From Vibrio sp. STUT-A11 (GTDB lineage: Bacteria; Pseudomonadota; Gammaproteobacteria; Enterobacterales; Vibrionaceae): a DNA stretch of 64,000 nt. The translations under genes and the position numbers were made by a program. Positions within the stretch are counted from its first letter, which is position 1. Each line of letters opens with the position of its first letter. Positions 1 to 8,142 of this stretch are shown here, piece after piece. The notes below the pieces were generated by a model. It was not told the origin of the DNA and made no database searches. It worked only from the letters and a program-made list of their open reading frames with translations. The DNA is taken from positions 558,001 through 622,000 of the forward strand of contig NZ_AP026764.1 in the NCBI RefSeq assembly GCF_026000435.1. Reading direction: 5' to 3'.

Positions 1-213
1 ACTCAAGACCAACAGCATACGGTTGCGGCATTGAAAGTAGACGCTGTGAAAGATACGACGGCAGCTGGTGACTCTTTCAGTGCGGGCTACTTAGCAAAAC
101 GCATTCTAGGCGGAGACGTTGCTGCATCTGCACTGGCTGGGCACAAAGTCGCTGGTTCTGTTATCCAACATCGCGGTGCAATCATTCCAAGCGAATTGAT
201 GCCGACTATTTAA
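1..213 (+). CDS. kdgK: 2-keto-3-deoxygluconate kinase, C-terminal part
   Basis: This is the C-terminal end of a PfkB/ribokinase-family sugar kinase. The reading frame is open from the first base, so the gene begins outside the window. The visible 70 residues include D-T-T-A-A-G-D-S-F, the PfkB signature 2 region carrying the catalytic Asp and the anion hole, followed by S-A-G-Y-L. The downstream gene, 11 bp away, is KDPG aldolase. That pairing is typical of kdgK-eda, in which KDG is phosphorylated to KDPG and then cleaved to pyruvate and glyceraldehyde-3-phosphate. The specific substrate is inferred from this neighbour; the sequence alone only shows a PfkB-type kinase. Confidence 0.85.
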   Translation, partial: TQDQQHTVAALKVDAVKDTTAAGDSFSAGYLAKRILGGDVAASALAGHKVAGSVIQHRGAIIPSELMPTI

Positions 214-224
214 GGAACGATGAA

Positions 225-848
225 ATGAAAGACCTTAATCAACAACTTTCTGAAATTAAAGTAGTCCCTGTTATTGCAATTAAAGACGCAAGCAAGGCAG
301 TAAAACTGGCCCAGGTATTGGTTGAAAACGGCCTACCGTGTGCAGAAGTGACGTTTCGTACTGAAGATGCGGCACTTGCGATCAAGAATATGCGTGACGC
401 GTACCCAGAGATGTTAATTGGCGCGGGCACTGTCCTAACCAGTGCGCAGGTCGATGAAGCGATTGAAGCTGGTGTCGATTTTATTGTTAGTCCGGGCTTC
501 AACCCAACCACCGTTAAATACTGTCAGCAGCGTAACATCGCGATCGTACCTGGTGTAAATAATCCAAGCCTAGTTGAACAAGCGATGGAAATGGGCCTTC
601 GTACTCTTAAGTTTTTCCCTGCGGAGCCATCGGGTGGCACGGCAATGCTTAAAGCACTTTCAGCGGTTTACCCAGTTAAATTCATGCCCACTGGTGGCGT
701 GAGTCCAAGTAACGTCAAAGATTACTTGGCCATTTCTTCGGTCTTAGCGTGTGGTGGTACCTGGATGGTGCCTGGCGACTTGATTGATAACGAGCAATGG
801 GAAGAACTGGCTGCGCTGATTCGTGAAGTTGCGAAAATTATTGAATAA
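225..848 (+). CDS. eda: KDPG / KHG aldolase
   Basis: The product is a 207-residue class I aldolase of the KDPG/KHG family, full length for the family. It cleaves 2-keto-3-deoxy-6-phosphogluconate to pyruvate and glyceraldehyde-3-phosphate in the Entner-Doudoroff pathway. Family landmarks are V-V-P-V-I near the N-terminus, A-E-V-T-F-R-T, the G-A-G-T-V-L segment, F-I-V-S-P-G-F, and L-K-F-F-P-A-E, which holds the Schiff-base Lys. P-T-G-G-V, the phosphate-binding segment, follows. A Shine-Dalgarno AAGGA lies just upstream of the ATG. It follows kdgK by 11 bp, and a rho-independent terminator follows it, so it is the last gene of its operon. Confidence 0.95.
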   Translation: MKDLNQQLSEIKVVPVIAIKDASKAVKLAQVLVENGLPCAEVTFRTEDAALAIKNMRDAYPEMLIGAGTVLTSAQVDEAIEAGVDFIVSPGFNPTTVKYCQQRNIAIVPGVNNPSLVEQAMEMGLRTLKFFPAEPSGGTAMLKALSAVYPVKFMPTGGVSPSNVKDYLAISSVLACGGTWMVPGDLIDNEQWEELAALIREVAKIIE

Positions 849-914
849 TTTCTACCTTGCCAAGCTTTGAAAACTATCGTTGATAGTCAAACAAGCTTTT
901 AGGCACTTTGCCCA

Positions 915-940
915 CGCCCGGCTCCACCGGGCGTATTTTT
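915..940 (+). terminator. Intrinsic terminator after eda
   Basis: The stem CGCCCGG / CCGGGCG with a 5-nt loop is followed by a TATTTTT run. It ends the kdgK-eda transcript just before the convergent siderophore-interacting gene. Confidence 0.85.
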
Positions 941-952
941 AAGCGTGACTTG

Positions 953-1726
953 CTATTGATTGGATTCTGCATCTTCGCGCTTGATCACTTTATGTCCATC
1001 TTCAGAAACGCCTTGTTTCCAGTAGCTGCTGATGTAGATATTTTCACGCTCGACTTCCTTTTCATTGCGGAAGTATTGGCGTAATGCACGCATTGAATCA
1101 AACTCACACGCACACCAAACTGCAGCATTGCCCTGCAACCATGTTAATTCGCGAACGGCGTCTGCCAGATTCTGTCCTTCAGTTAGCCAAATCAGTTTCA
1201 TACCTGCCGGGGCGTGCAGAGGTTGAATGTCTGCGGCAGAGAGGACACTAATAACTGCATAGCCTTTTGCTTCTTCAGACAAGGTTCGGATTTTGGCCGA
1301 GAGAGCCGGGAGAGCGGTCATATCGGCTGCCATGAAAAACCAATCGGCGTCTGTGTTTAGGTTAGAAATGCTACCCGGACCAACAATGCTAATAGTGTCT
1401 CCCTTTTGCGCGGCCATTGCCCAGCGAGCGGCGAATCCACATTGCAGATCTTGAGTGATATGACGAACAAAATCGACTTCAATGCTGCATTTCTCTGGAT
1501 GGTAACGGCGAATCGTATAAGTACGCATCAATGGACGATTATCTTCAGACATCGCTTGTAAATCGGTACTGCCGTTTTGATTAAATAGCAGCTTAATGTA
1601 GCTCCCCTCACAGTCCGCCGGGAATTGACCCAGTGCCTCGCCTTGCAAAGTAAGGCGCTGCATGTTTGGAGTGATGGTTTCGGTGTGCGTAACGATAAGT
1701 TCTTTAGGCTCAGGTTTCTTTTTCAT
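953..1726 (-). CDS. viuB: Siderophore-interacting FAD protein (ViuB family)
   Basis: The product is a 257-residue cytoplasmic ferric-siderophore reductase or utilisation protein. The N-terminal half is a FAD-binding barrel with the R-T-Y-T-I-R-R motif at about residues 80-86, typical of siderophore-interacting proteins. The C-terminal half is the SIP domain, including W-F-F-M-A-A-D-M-T-A-L-P and a late W-C-A-C-E-F-D segment. The family releases iron from imported siderophores by reduction; in Vibrio, ViuB serves vibriobactin use. Here no siderophore biosynthesis gene is adjacent, so the siderophore is unknown and the symbol is by similarity. A Fur-box-like site directly upstream supports iron regulation. 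The gene appears monocistronic. Confidence 0.85.
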   Translation of the reverse strand: MKKKPEPKELIVTHTETITPNMQRLTLQGEALGQFPADCEGSYIKLLFNQNGSTDLQAMSEDNRPLMRTYTIRRYHPEKCSIEVDFVRHITQDLQCGFAARWAMAAQKGDTISIVGPGSISNLNTDADWFFMAADMTALPALSAKIRTLSEEAKGYAVISVLSAADIQPLHAPAGMKLIWLTEGQNLADAVRELTWLQGNAAVWCACEFDSMRALRQYFRNEKEVERENIYISSYWKQGVSEDGHKVIKREDAESNQ

Positions 1727-1739
1727 CTTTACTATTCTC

Positions 1740-1758
1740 GATAATTATTCTCTTTCTC
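1740..1758 (-). promoter_or_regulatory. Fur-box-like operator upstream of viuB
   Basis: Read on the minus strand the site is GAGAAAGAGAATAATTATC. It matches 15 of 19 positions of the Fur consensus GATAATGATAATCATTATC and lies 14 bp upstream of the start codon. Repression by Fe-Fur is the expected role and fits the product. Confidence 0.65.
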
Positions 1759-1879
1759 ATTTAAGAATATCAATATCTCTCTTGAGAGAGTAGTGTCTTT
1801 AAACAAATTTACACTGTGAATTGAAACTGAAATCTAATCTAGAGGACTCTTTTCTTGCATGATATAACCACCAAGCATG

Positions 1880-1900
1880 ACAAAACCTCCGCAGAGGTTC
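1880..1900 (-). terminator. Terminator after lysE-type gene
   Basis: An AACCTC-CGCA-GAGGTT hairpin at 1884-1899 is followed, on the minus strand, by TTTTG. It lies 15 bp beyond the stop codon of the LysE-family gene. The T-run is short, so strength is uncertain. Confidence 0.55.
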
Positions 1901-1914
1901 TTACTTCTATTCCG

Positions 1915-2499
1915 TTATATCATTGGGATCGTTGATAAAAGCAGTAAAGCCGCCATGCCGTAATTAAACCCTTTGACACGTTTAGATGTGGTTAACCAGC
2001 GCTGTAACTGTATACCCGCAGCGGTCCAAAAAGTGACTGAGGGTAGGTTAGCCAAGCAGAAGATGCCTGCGATAAACGTCAACTCTAACCATGCGGCACC
2101 TGAGCTGTACACCGTGACAGCGGTGAGCGCCATTGACCAACCTTTTGGATTCACCCACTGAAATGCCGCCGCCCCGAGAAACGACATTGGCTTAAAATCA
2201 TTTCTTGTTTCCGCTTTTCCACTGGTGGCGATTTTATAAGTCAGATACAGCAAGTAACTTAAGCTGAGCGCCTTTAATATCGTATGGGTAACCGGATAGG
2301 CGTGAAACAACCCCATTAAGCCAATACCAACCAGAATTAGCATCGCACCAAAGCCAAAAGTAATCCCTAGCATGTGTGGAATGGTACGTTTAAACCCGAC
2401 ATTCGCGCCTGATGTCATTAGCATTATATTGTTCGGGCCCGGGGTAAATGTCGATACAAAAGCAAACAAAGCCAACGCGCCTAATTGATGGTATTCCAT
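1915..2499 (-). CDS. LysE/RhtB-family amino-acid exporter
   Basis: The product is a 194-residue inner-membrane exporter with about six hydrophobic segments. It has the characteristic N-terminal T-P-G-P-N-N motif (residues about 20-25), which defines the LysE/RhtB superfamily, and Q-W-V-N-P-K-G-W near the middle. Family members export basic or neutral amino acids, homoserine lactone or related compounds; the substrate cannot be told from sequence. It is divergent from an Lrp/AsnC-type regulator, with about 126 bp between the starts. This is the classic exporter-regulator arrangement, suggesting that the regulator senses the exported amino acid and induces this gene. Confidence 0.9.
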   Translation of the reverse strand: MEYHQLGALALFAFVSTFTPGPNNIMLMTSGANVGFKRTIPHMLGITFGFGAMLILVGIGLMGLFHAYPVTHTILKALSLSYLLYLTYKIATSGKAETRNDFKPMSFLGAAAFQWVNPKGWSMALTAVTVYSSGAAWLELTFIAGIFCLANLPSVTFWTAAGIQLQRWLTTSKRVKGFNYGMAALLLLSTIPMI

Positions 2500-2625
2500 A
2501 GTTTTTTCCTTACATCAAAACTGTCCTGAGTGGACGTCATCTATAAAACAACTATAAGTAGAAACGTCATCAATATTGTGCTTTTATTGACCTTGAATGG
2601 ATTAATTAAGCAATAAAAAATCACT

Positions 2626-3066
2626 ATGGATAAATTTGACGAAAGAATATTGCAAGAGCTTAAGTTAGACGGAAGAATCTCTAATGTTGAGCTGTCTGAG
2701 AGAGTTGGTTTGTCACCTTCTGCGACGTTACGCCGTGTGCAAGAATTGGAACGCCAAGGCGTGATCAAAGGTTATCGCGCGGTGCTGGACAGTCAGCAAC
2801 TGGGTGTCGGTTTTGTCGCCTATGTTTCGATAGGGTTAGCTTCCCACTCAAAACAAGCACAACATGCGTTTGAGGAGCACGTACGTTTTGTGAAAGAAGT
2901 CGTTGAGTGTCATAACATCACTGGCGCGAACGAATATTTGCTGCGAGTCGAAACGCGAGACTTGGCCGCCTATAAAGCGTTTCATGCGGGCGTTCTGGGG
3001 GAATGTGAGCATGTGCAAGGCATTACCACCATGGTTGTTATGGATACGCCCAAAGATGAGCGATGA
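2626..3066 (+). CDS. Lrp/AsnC-family transcriptional regulator
   Basis: The product is a 146-residue feast/famine regulator. The N-terminal 50 residues form a helix-turn-helix (D-E-R-I-L-Q-E-L-K-L-D-G-R-I-S-N-V-E-L, then L-S-P-S-A-T-L-R-R-V). The rest is the RAM/AsnC ligand-binding domain, with G-Y-R-A-V-L-D and the V-x-x-C-H-N-I-T-G-A-N-E-Y segment. Length and domain order are standard. Divergent orientation to the LysE exporter suggests local control of it from the shared intergenic region. The effector amino acid is unknown. Confidence 0.93.
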   Translation: MDKFDERILQELKLDGRISNVELSERVGLSPSATLRRVQELERQGVIKGYRAVLDSQQLGVGFVAYVSIGLASHSKQAQHAFEEHVRFVKEVVECHNITGANEYLLRVETRDLAAYKAFHAGVLGECEHVQGITTMVVMDTPKDER

Positions 3067-3163
3067 GCGTAGTGTCATGGCGAGTTTAAATGGCAAGTAA
3101 AATGGCATTAGCGCCACCTTGCCTAATTCTTGCTGTTTTTACCAAGTTAACTTGCTTTTGAAT

Positions 3164-3472
3164 TTAGTAAAATACCGCCAACCAAATCGTTTCCTGATTA
3201 GGGTCAGTCCAGCTCACTCTATGTTTGGTGTGCGCTAAGATATTAACGTAATCGCCAGCCTCAAGGCGTTTGACCGTACCGTTTTCAAAGGTGAGTTCTC
3301 CCGTCCCTTTTATCACCAATACCCACTCGTTTTCGTCCTGATCGTACCAGCCTTCTTCAGGTGACGTTTGCCCGTGAGACACAATACGTTCAATACGCAG
3401 GTTTCCGTGGCACAGTAGATCTTCAAATGTTTCTTCACTGAGATCATGAGGTAAATCTTTAAACAGGTTCAT
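3164..3472 (-). CDS. Small cupin-domain protein
   Basis: The product is a single-domain cupin of about 102 residues, cytoplasmic with no signal. The beta-barrel core is visible: W-V-L-V-I-K-G-T-G-E-L-T-F-E-N-G, then L-E-A-G-D-Y-V-N-I-L-A-H-T-K-H-R-V. The second cupin motif His pair is present, and the first motif is E-N-E-W-V rather than the canonical His pair. The function is unknown; small cupins of this type are often sugar- or metal-binding. I chose the ATG at 3472 because AGGG sits 6-7 bases upstream. A more upstream ATG at 3502 has no good ribosome binding site and would add ten residues with no cupin similarity. Confidence 0.8.
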   Translation of the reverse strand: MNLFKDLPHDLSEETFEDLLCHGNLRIERIVSHGQTSPEEGWYDQDENEWVLVIKGTGELTFENGTVKRLEAGDYVNILAHTKHRVSWTDPNQETIWLAVFY

Positions 3473-3832
3473 GTTTTTCCCTGAGCTTGAAAAGAGAGAC
3501 ATTCATTAGATGATAATCGATTTACTCTGACTTGACCTGCTTTAAGCGTGAGCCTTTCAGTGTACAAGAGCTTCTCACACGCACATTTTGCATTACAAGG
3601 TTGTGTATCATTTGCATAATTTGTTGATCAATTTGGCGTTTTCTCATACAGATTCGCTATATTTTTTACAAATTGATTTCCGTCAAATTAGTAAGGTTTT
3701 TATGTGCTAGATTGCGCGCAGTTAACAAATATAAAAAACCTGAGTTCGTTAACACTCTGACTTCCATTGGATATTTAAGTGTTCATGAACATCTGATTGG
3801 GTAAAAACGAAGCCCTATAAAAGGAAATAAAA
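3473..3832. other. Intergenic region between cupin gene and ompW
   Basis: This 360-bp AT-rich stretch contains the divergent promoters of the cupin gene and ompW. Apart from the FNR-like site listed separately and an A-rich Shine-Dalgarno (AAAGGAAATAAAA) before ompW, I see no gene or strong structure. Confidence 0.6.
3673..3686 (+). promoter_or_regulatory. FNR-box-like site upstream of ompW
   Basis: TTGATTTCCGTCAA matches 9 of the 10 defined positions of the FNR consensus TTGATN4ATCAA. It sits about 150 bp upstream of ompW. OmpW is known to be oxygen- and FNR-responsive in enteric bacteria, so control by FNR is plausible here. Confidence 0.5.
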
Positions 3833-4477
3833 ATGAAAAAAACAATCTGCAGTTTGGCAGTGGTTGCTGCGCTCGTGTCACCAAGTGTTTTCGCTCATAA
3901 ACAAGGTGACTTCGTTCTTCGTGTGGGTGCGGCGTCCGTGGTTCCTAATGATAGCAGCGATAAAATTCTTGGTACTTCTGAAGAGCTGAAGGTGGATTCT
4001 AACACTCAGCTTGGCCTGACATTTGGCTACATGTTTACGGACAACATCAGCTTTGAAGTGTTGGCGGCTACACCGTTTAGTCACGATATTTCTACAGATT
4101 TAGGCAATCTTGGCGATATCGCTGATACCAAACACCTGCCACCAACGTTTATGGTTCAGTACTACTTTGGCGAGCCACAAAGTAAGTTCCGTCCATACGT
4201 TGGTGCGGGTCTGAACTACACCACCTTCTTTGACGAAGGTTTCAATGGTACAGGTAAAGCTAATGGCCTGTCGGATCTGAAACTGGATGATTCATTTGGT
4301 TTAGCCGCTAATGTTGGCTTGGACTACATGATCAACGATCAATGGTTCCTAAACGCGTCTGCGTGGTATGCAAACATTGAAACAGAAGCAACCTATAAAG
4401 CAGGTGGCGTGAAACAAAAGACTGACGTAGAGATTAACCCTTGGGTATTTATGATCAGCGGTGGTTACAAGTTTTAA
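3833..4477 (+). CDS. ompW: Outer-membrane protein OmpW
   Basis: The product is a 214-residue eight-stranded beta-barrel. A classical signal peptide ends at about V-F-A (residue 21), followed by mature H-K-Q-G-D-F-V-L-R-V-G-A-A, typical of OmpW. The internal segment P-P-T-F-M-V-Q-Y-Y-F-G and the P-Y-V-G-A-G-L-N-Y-T segment are family hallmarks, and the protein ends in the expected terminal Phe (G-Y-K-F). OmpW forms a narrow hydrophobic channel and is linked to osmotic, oxygen and envelope-stress responses. It is monocistronic, with its own terminator. Confidence 0.95.
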   Translation: MKKTICSLAVVAALVSPSVFAHKQGDFVLRVGAASVVPNDSSDKILGTSEELKVDSNTQLGLTFGYMFTDNISFEVLAATPFSHDISTDLGNLGDIADTKHLPPTFMVQYYFGEPQSKFRPYVGAGLNYTTFFDEGFNGTGKANGLSDLKLDDSFGLAANVGLDYMINDQWFLNASAWYANIETEATYKAGGVKQKTDVEINPWVFMISGGYKF

Positions 4478-4562
4478 ACAATAACCAGTAGTTTTCAGGT
4501 CTTATGACCGCTAGCAATATTTACTATGCGAAATCGCATATAACAGTTTTGGCATGACTTTA

Positions 4563-4595
4563 GGGGCGGTATTCGGGCACTGCCCCTTTTTTTTT
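4563..4595 (+). terminator. Intrinsic terminator of ompW
   Basis: The GGGGC / GCCCC stem is followed by nine T residues. A second hairpin, CCCACTTT / AAAGTGGG at 4598-4619, follows immediately and abuts the end of the convergent rof gene. Confidence 0.85.
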
Positions 4596-4619
4596 CTCCC
4601 ACTTTCAAATCAAAGTGGG

Positions 4620-4865
4620 TTAATCAAAAGTGACTTCGGTGAAGTGTGGGTTTGCTTTCAGTGCACGCATCGTGAGAAGCAGTTCGGTCGGGAAGGCAAT
4701 ATGTTCGCCGTCAACATCAAGAAACAGACATTCTTGTCGCAGCATATCAAAGCCGGTATCAAACGCTCTCCCCTGATGGCTTTCACCATTCTTTAGCGTA
4801 ATTTCCACAGGTAGCTGAAACATACAGGCGATTTCAATAAAGTCGTATTGATTGCAGGTCACCAT
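4620..4865 (-). CDS. rof: Rho-binding antiterminator Rof (YaeO-like)
   Basis: The product is an 81-residue small acidic protein matching the Rof/YaeO family. The N-terminal C-N-Q-Y-D-F-I-E-I-A-C-M segment corresponds to the family C-D-x-Y-D-x-x-E-(I/L)-A-C. It is followed by a short OB-like barrel with L-K-N-G-E and A-F-D-T. In E. coli, Rof binds the primary RNA-binding site of Rho and inhibits termination. It is encoded convergently to ompW. The assignment comes from motif recognition over a short protein, so it is moderately sure. Confidence 0.75.
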   Translation of the reverse strand: MVTCNQYDFIEIACMFQLPVEITLKNGESHQGRAFDTGFDMLRQECLFLDVDGEHIAFPTELLLTMRALKANPHFTEVTFD

Positions 4866-5048
4866 GGTTGTTCTCCCTTTGCATCAATTCTATTTGCTAT
4901 ACCCAGTACAAACTGTTTGGTTTGAGATTCCACTCCAGGGGAATAGTTTCCACTGAAACCTAATCTTCATTTTACGCCTCAAGTTGGTCATGAAACAGAC
5001 ACATAATCGCGTTTAACTAAAAGCATCGTCGAGCAAACGTAAATAAAC

Positions 5049-6182
5049 ATGTCTGAAACGACCCTAAAGAGCAGTCTTTTGAGCCGTGAGCGTAAATTAG
5101 CCTCACAGATTAAGCCGCAAATTTATACCGCGCAACTCGCGCATCGTATTCTTCACTCTCCCCAGTTCGAAAATGGCCGAGTCAAAAATACCATGCCGAA
5201 CGTGCCAAGCCATCAGTCGTTCTGGCAGGTTTGTTGGAGTTATTTGGGAGGCCGTGCACCATTGTGTCCCAATGGACATTTACCTTACTCCCCAATCGTA
5301 CAAGATCAGTTTTTACATCGCAGTGATGCTATGCGAGTGACCTGGCTGGGCCACTCAACCATGCTGGTGGAAGTGGATGGCATTCGTATTCTGACCGATC
5401 CGGTATTTGACTATGCTTCACCATTAGTTGCGAAAGCGTGGTTTGAGCGCAATATCCCCAACACACATGCGAGAGAAAGTTTACCTATCCCCGACATTAT
5501 CGTGATCTCGCACGATCATTATGATCATCTGGAAGCCTCAAGTATCCGCTTTTATGCAGATAAATCAGTGACCTTTTATGTGCCGCTTGGTGTCGGTAAG
5601 CACCTCATCAAGTGGGGAGTGTGTGCTGATGATATTGTCGAATTTGATTGGTGGGAAAGTATTCAGTACGCCAATGTCGAGCTTATCTGTACGCCCGCGA
5701 ACCATAATTCAGGGCGAACTTACCTGGATAAAAACACCACATTGTGGGCTTCATGGGTGATTAAAGGACGAAGCGAGACGCTGTACTTTAGTGGTGACAG
5801 TGCTTACGACCAGCATTTTGCCGACATCGCGCAACGGTGTGGACCAATCGACATTGCCTGTTTGGAAGTGGCGGCGGATGTAAAAAACAATCAGGGTTAC
5901 CCAGTAGAAAACTGGGGCCACATGCAAGCGCACCATACGGTTCAGGCATTCAAGGATCTGCAGGCCCAAAAGCTATTGCCTGTTCACTGGGCGACCTATG
6001 AGTTGTTCACCCATAAATGGGACGAGCCAATTGAAGATTTGATTACCCATTGCCAAAACGAGAGCATAACGTTGCTCACGCCCATGCCAGGAGAGAGTTT
6101 TCTCGTTCAGAATGAAGTGAGAAACCGCACCTGGTGGCAGAAGGAAGTGAGTGAAGAATCCGTGAGAGGGATCGAGGTGTAA
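5049..6182 (+). CDS. MBL-fold hydrolase, NAPE-PLD / UlaG-like
   Basis: The product is a 377-residue metallo-beta-lactamase-fold protein without a signal peptide. The W-L-G-H-S-T-M-L-V-E entry strand, the L-T-D-P-V-F segment and the dimetal motif H-D-H-Y-D-H at residues 155-160 are intact. So are A-N-H-N-S-G-R, F-S-G-D-S-A-Y-D (the bridging Asp) and the late P-V-H-W-A-T His. The overall plan resembles N-acyl-phosphatidylethanolamine phospholipase D and other lipid or phosphoester hydrolases. The actual substrate is unknown. An N-terminal extension of about 90 residues precedes the fold, as in NAPE-PLD-like proteins. The gene stands alone. Confidence 0.85.
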   Translation: MSETTLKSSLLSRERKLASQIKPQIYTAQLAHRILHSPQFENGRVKNTMPNVPSHQSFWQVCWSYLGGRAPLCPNGHLPYSPIVQDQFLHRSDAMRVTWLGHSTMLVEVDGIRILTDPVFDYASPLVAKAWFERNIPNTHARESLPIPDIIVISHDHYDHLEASSIRFYADKSVTFYVPLGVGKHLIKWGVCADDIVEFDWWESIQYANVELICTPANHNSGRTYLDKNTTLWASWVIKGRSETLYFSGDSAYDQHFADIAQRCGPIDIACLEVAADVKNNQGYPVENWGHMQAHHTVQAFKDLQAQKLLPVHWATYELFTHKWDEPIEDLITHCQNESITLLTPMPGESFLVQNEVRNRTWWQKEVSEESVRGIEV

Positions 6183-6236
6183 GGCATTTTGGTTTAGCCC
6201 ACATAGGACAAGTTGCGGCCAGTAGCCGGGTGAAAC

Positions 6237-6662
6237 TTACTCGTTGGCCACTTGAGGTTTTAGCTCGACCACGTTCCCCTCGGGATCATTAATATACAGC
6301 GAACGCCCAAAACCTTGCGCGCCATAACGTTCGGCAAAATCCTCCGTTTGAATATGGTGGGTGTGCAGATATTGGATGAGTTCAGCTTCTTCAAACGGCG
6401 TAAGTTGCAAACAAAAGTGATCGACGTTCCTACCATTTTGTACAGGAGGTTTTCCGCCCAGTTTGCCCAGTTCACTTTCTACCGTGACGATATCAATTAA
6501 CGCGGTTCCGGCTCTGAGCTGCGTTAAGCCCAATTCAGCGAGCTCCCTTTCTACCAGGCAACCGAGTATTTCACGATAAAAGTGCAACATGGCATCGAGG
6601 TTCGTGGTTCTTAAAACAATATGATCGAGCGCTTTTATTTCGATAGGGTTATTACCAGGCAT
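6237..6662 (-). CDS. VOC-family (glyoxalase-like) protein
   Basis: The product is a 141-residue vicinal-oxygen-chelate protein with two beta-alpha-beta-beta-beta modules. The first module carries L-D-H-I-V-L-R-T and the second carries D-H-F-C-L-Q-L, then S-L-Y-I-N-D-P-E-G-N-V-V-E-L-K. The His and Glu metal-ligand positions of the fold are present. Related proteins include lactoylglutathione lyase-like enzymes, fosfomycin-resistance proteins and dioxygenases; which activity applies here is unknown. A Shine-Dalgarno AGGAGGAATGC sits just before the ATG. It is convergent with the MBL gene. Confidence 0.85.
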   Translation of the reverse strand: MPGNNPIEIKALDHIVLRTTNLDAMLHFYREILGCLVERELAELGLTQLRAGTALIDIVTVESELGKLGGKPPVQNGRNVDHFCLQLTPFEEAELIQYLHTHHIQTEDFAERYGAQGFGRSLYINDPEGNVVELKPQVANE

Positions 6663-6879
6663 GCATTCCTCCTTTCTGATTGCTTTGAGATTAGTATAGT
6701 CAGTAAGCGGTCGGTTCTAACATCCAAATTAACTAAGGTGATGAATTGCTCAATTTAGCCAAAAAGATGAACTTATACGGAGTTCAATTCATTAATTTTG
6801 CTACTGTTAGCAGGGTTTAATCTAGTCGTTATAAGTACAATGTATTGTAAATGCACGCTTGCTGAAAATGAGACGAATA

Positions 6880-7974
6880 ATGCTTTGGCAGAATAAATTA
6901 AAACAACAAAATCAAGATTTAAGAAGTGAGATTGCCGCTCTACAGGAAAAGTATGACCGCGATATGCAATCTATGCGGCAGCAGTTAGACGCTTCTACAC
7001 AAGAAATTGAGTCGTACAAACAAACGATAAAATTGAACAGGCAAGTGATGTCATCTAGCCTCGAAGGGAGCGTAATGCTGGAAGCGATCAGGACTCAAAT
7101 GGCGGCAAGTGCTGAAAATCTGCAAGCTGAAAATGAGGCGCTGAAGTTACTTGATGACATGTTCGCACAAACACATCAAGCATTGGCGCGTTTAGAAAAT
7201 CGCGCTGAGAAAATCAGCTACCACGCAAATAGCAGTATGGCTGTGGCGCAAAACTTAGACAGTACTGCGAGTTCAATCAACCAGTTTGTATCAACCATTA
7301 AAGAAATCTCCGATCAAACCAATTTGTTGGCGCTAAATGCTGCGATAGAAGCCGCTAGAGCAGGAGAGTCGGGTCGAGGCTTTGCCGTGGTTGCGGATGA
7401 AGTGCGCGGCTTGGCTGGGAAAGCGCATGAGACAAGTGAGAAGATTGACCAGTTGGTTCATCAAATCGTTTCTCAAGTTCAAGCCATTAAAGAAGCCATT
7501 ACAGAGAATCAGACCTGTGCAGAAGAGGTTTCAGCGTCTTCATCGCAAATTGGCTGTATTGTGAATGAAGTGGTTGTTAAATCAGAGCACATGCAAGAGG
7601 TTATTTTTCTCGCATCAACCCGCTCATTCTTGGATACGGTGAAACTTGATCATGCCGTATGGAAGCAAAACTTGTACAAGTTGGTTGAAGCCGAAGCCTT
7701 TGAGGAAAAAGTTTCTGAGCATACTGGGTGTCGTTTGGGGAATTGGTATTACAGAGGGGCTGGTACTCAATATAAAGGGTTGCGTAGTTTCTCTATGTTA
7801 GAGGAGCCCCATAAGCAGGTTCACGAATATGGTAAAAATGCGCTTCTGTACGGGAAAGCATCTGATTCCCTGGCAATGATCAACGCTATTCAATCGATGG
7901 AAAAAGCAAGTTGCGAAGTGGTTTATCAGCTTGACAGTTTGTTGGATGACATTAAGGCGACTAAGTTTGGCTAA
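6880..7974 (+). CDS. Soluble chemoreceptor with C-terminal CZB zinc domain
   Basis: The product is a cytoplasmic methyl-accepting chemotaxis protein of about 364 residues with no transmembrane segment. The N-terminal 100 residues are a predicted coiled coil. The signalling hairpin tip, E-I-S-D-Q-T-N-L-L-A-L-N-A-A-I-E-A-A-R-A-G-E, lies at about residues 141-162 and is followed by G-F-A-V-V-A-D-E-V-R. The C-terminal 110 residues form a CZB domain with the H-x-x-W, C-x-L-G-x-W-Y and H-x-x-V-H zinc ligands. CZB receptors of the TlpD type sense oxidants such as HOCl, or zinc. I chose the ATG at 6880; an upstream TTG (6859) and ATG (6868) are in frame but lack ribosome binding sites. Confidence 0.9.
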   Translation: MLWQNKLKQQNQDLRSEIAALQEKYDRDMQSMRQQLDASTQEIESYKQTIKLNRQVMSSSLEGSVMLEAIRTQMAASAENLQAENEALKLLDDMFAQTHQALARLENRAEKISYHANSSMAVAQNLDSTASSINQFVSTIKEISDQTNLLALNAAIEAARAGESGRGFAVVADEVRGLAGKAHETSEKIDQLVHQIVSQVQAIKEAITENQTCAEEVSASSSQIGCIVNEVVVKSEHMQEVIFLASTRSFLDTVKLDHAVWKQNLYKLVEAEAFEEKVSEHTGCRLGNWYYRGAGTQYKGLRSFSMLEEPHKQVHEYGKNALLYGKASDSLAMINAIQSMEKASCEVVYQLDSLLDDIKATKFG

Positions 7975-8017
7975 ATCAAGATAGTTCAGGCCAGGCTTTA
8001 ATTTACTGCGTTTATAA

Positions 8018-8113
8018 GCAGACCGTCTGTTTGAAGGTCATTTTGTGACAATGCATCAAGATGGCCTTCTGATTTCAGGCAAACCGATCGATCCCGAGAG
8101 ACTCATCGTTTAG
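8018..8113 (+). pseudogene. Possible gene remnant
   Basis: A short open frame runs from a stop at 8015 to a TAG at 8111. Its translation (A-D-R-L-F-E-G-H-F-V-T-M-H-Q-D-G, then L-L-I-S-G-K-P-I-D-P-E-R-L-I-V) has protein-like composition, but there is no start codon with a ribosome binding site at its beginning. It may be the tail of a decayed gene between the chemoreceptor and the DUF4144 gene, or chance. Confidence 0.2.
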
Positions 8114-8142
8114 AACTGTTTGTGGCGTTCCAAGCTGCTGAA

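Noticed and set aside
4554..4796. 80-codon plus-strand frame over the ompW terminator and rof
   Set aside because: Runs through a rho-independent terminator and opposite the rof gene; rof has the recognisable family motif.
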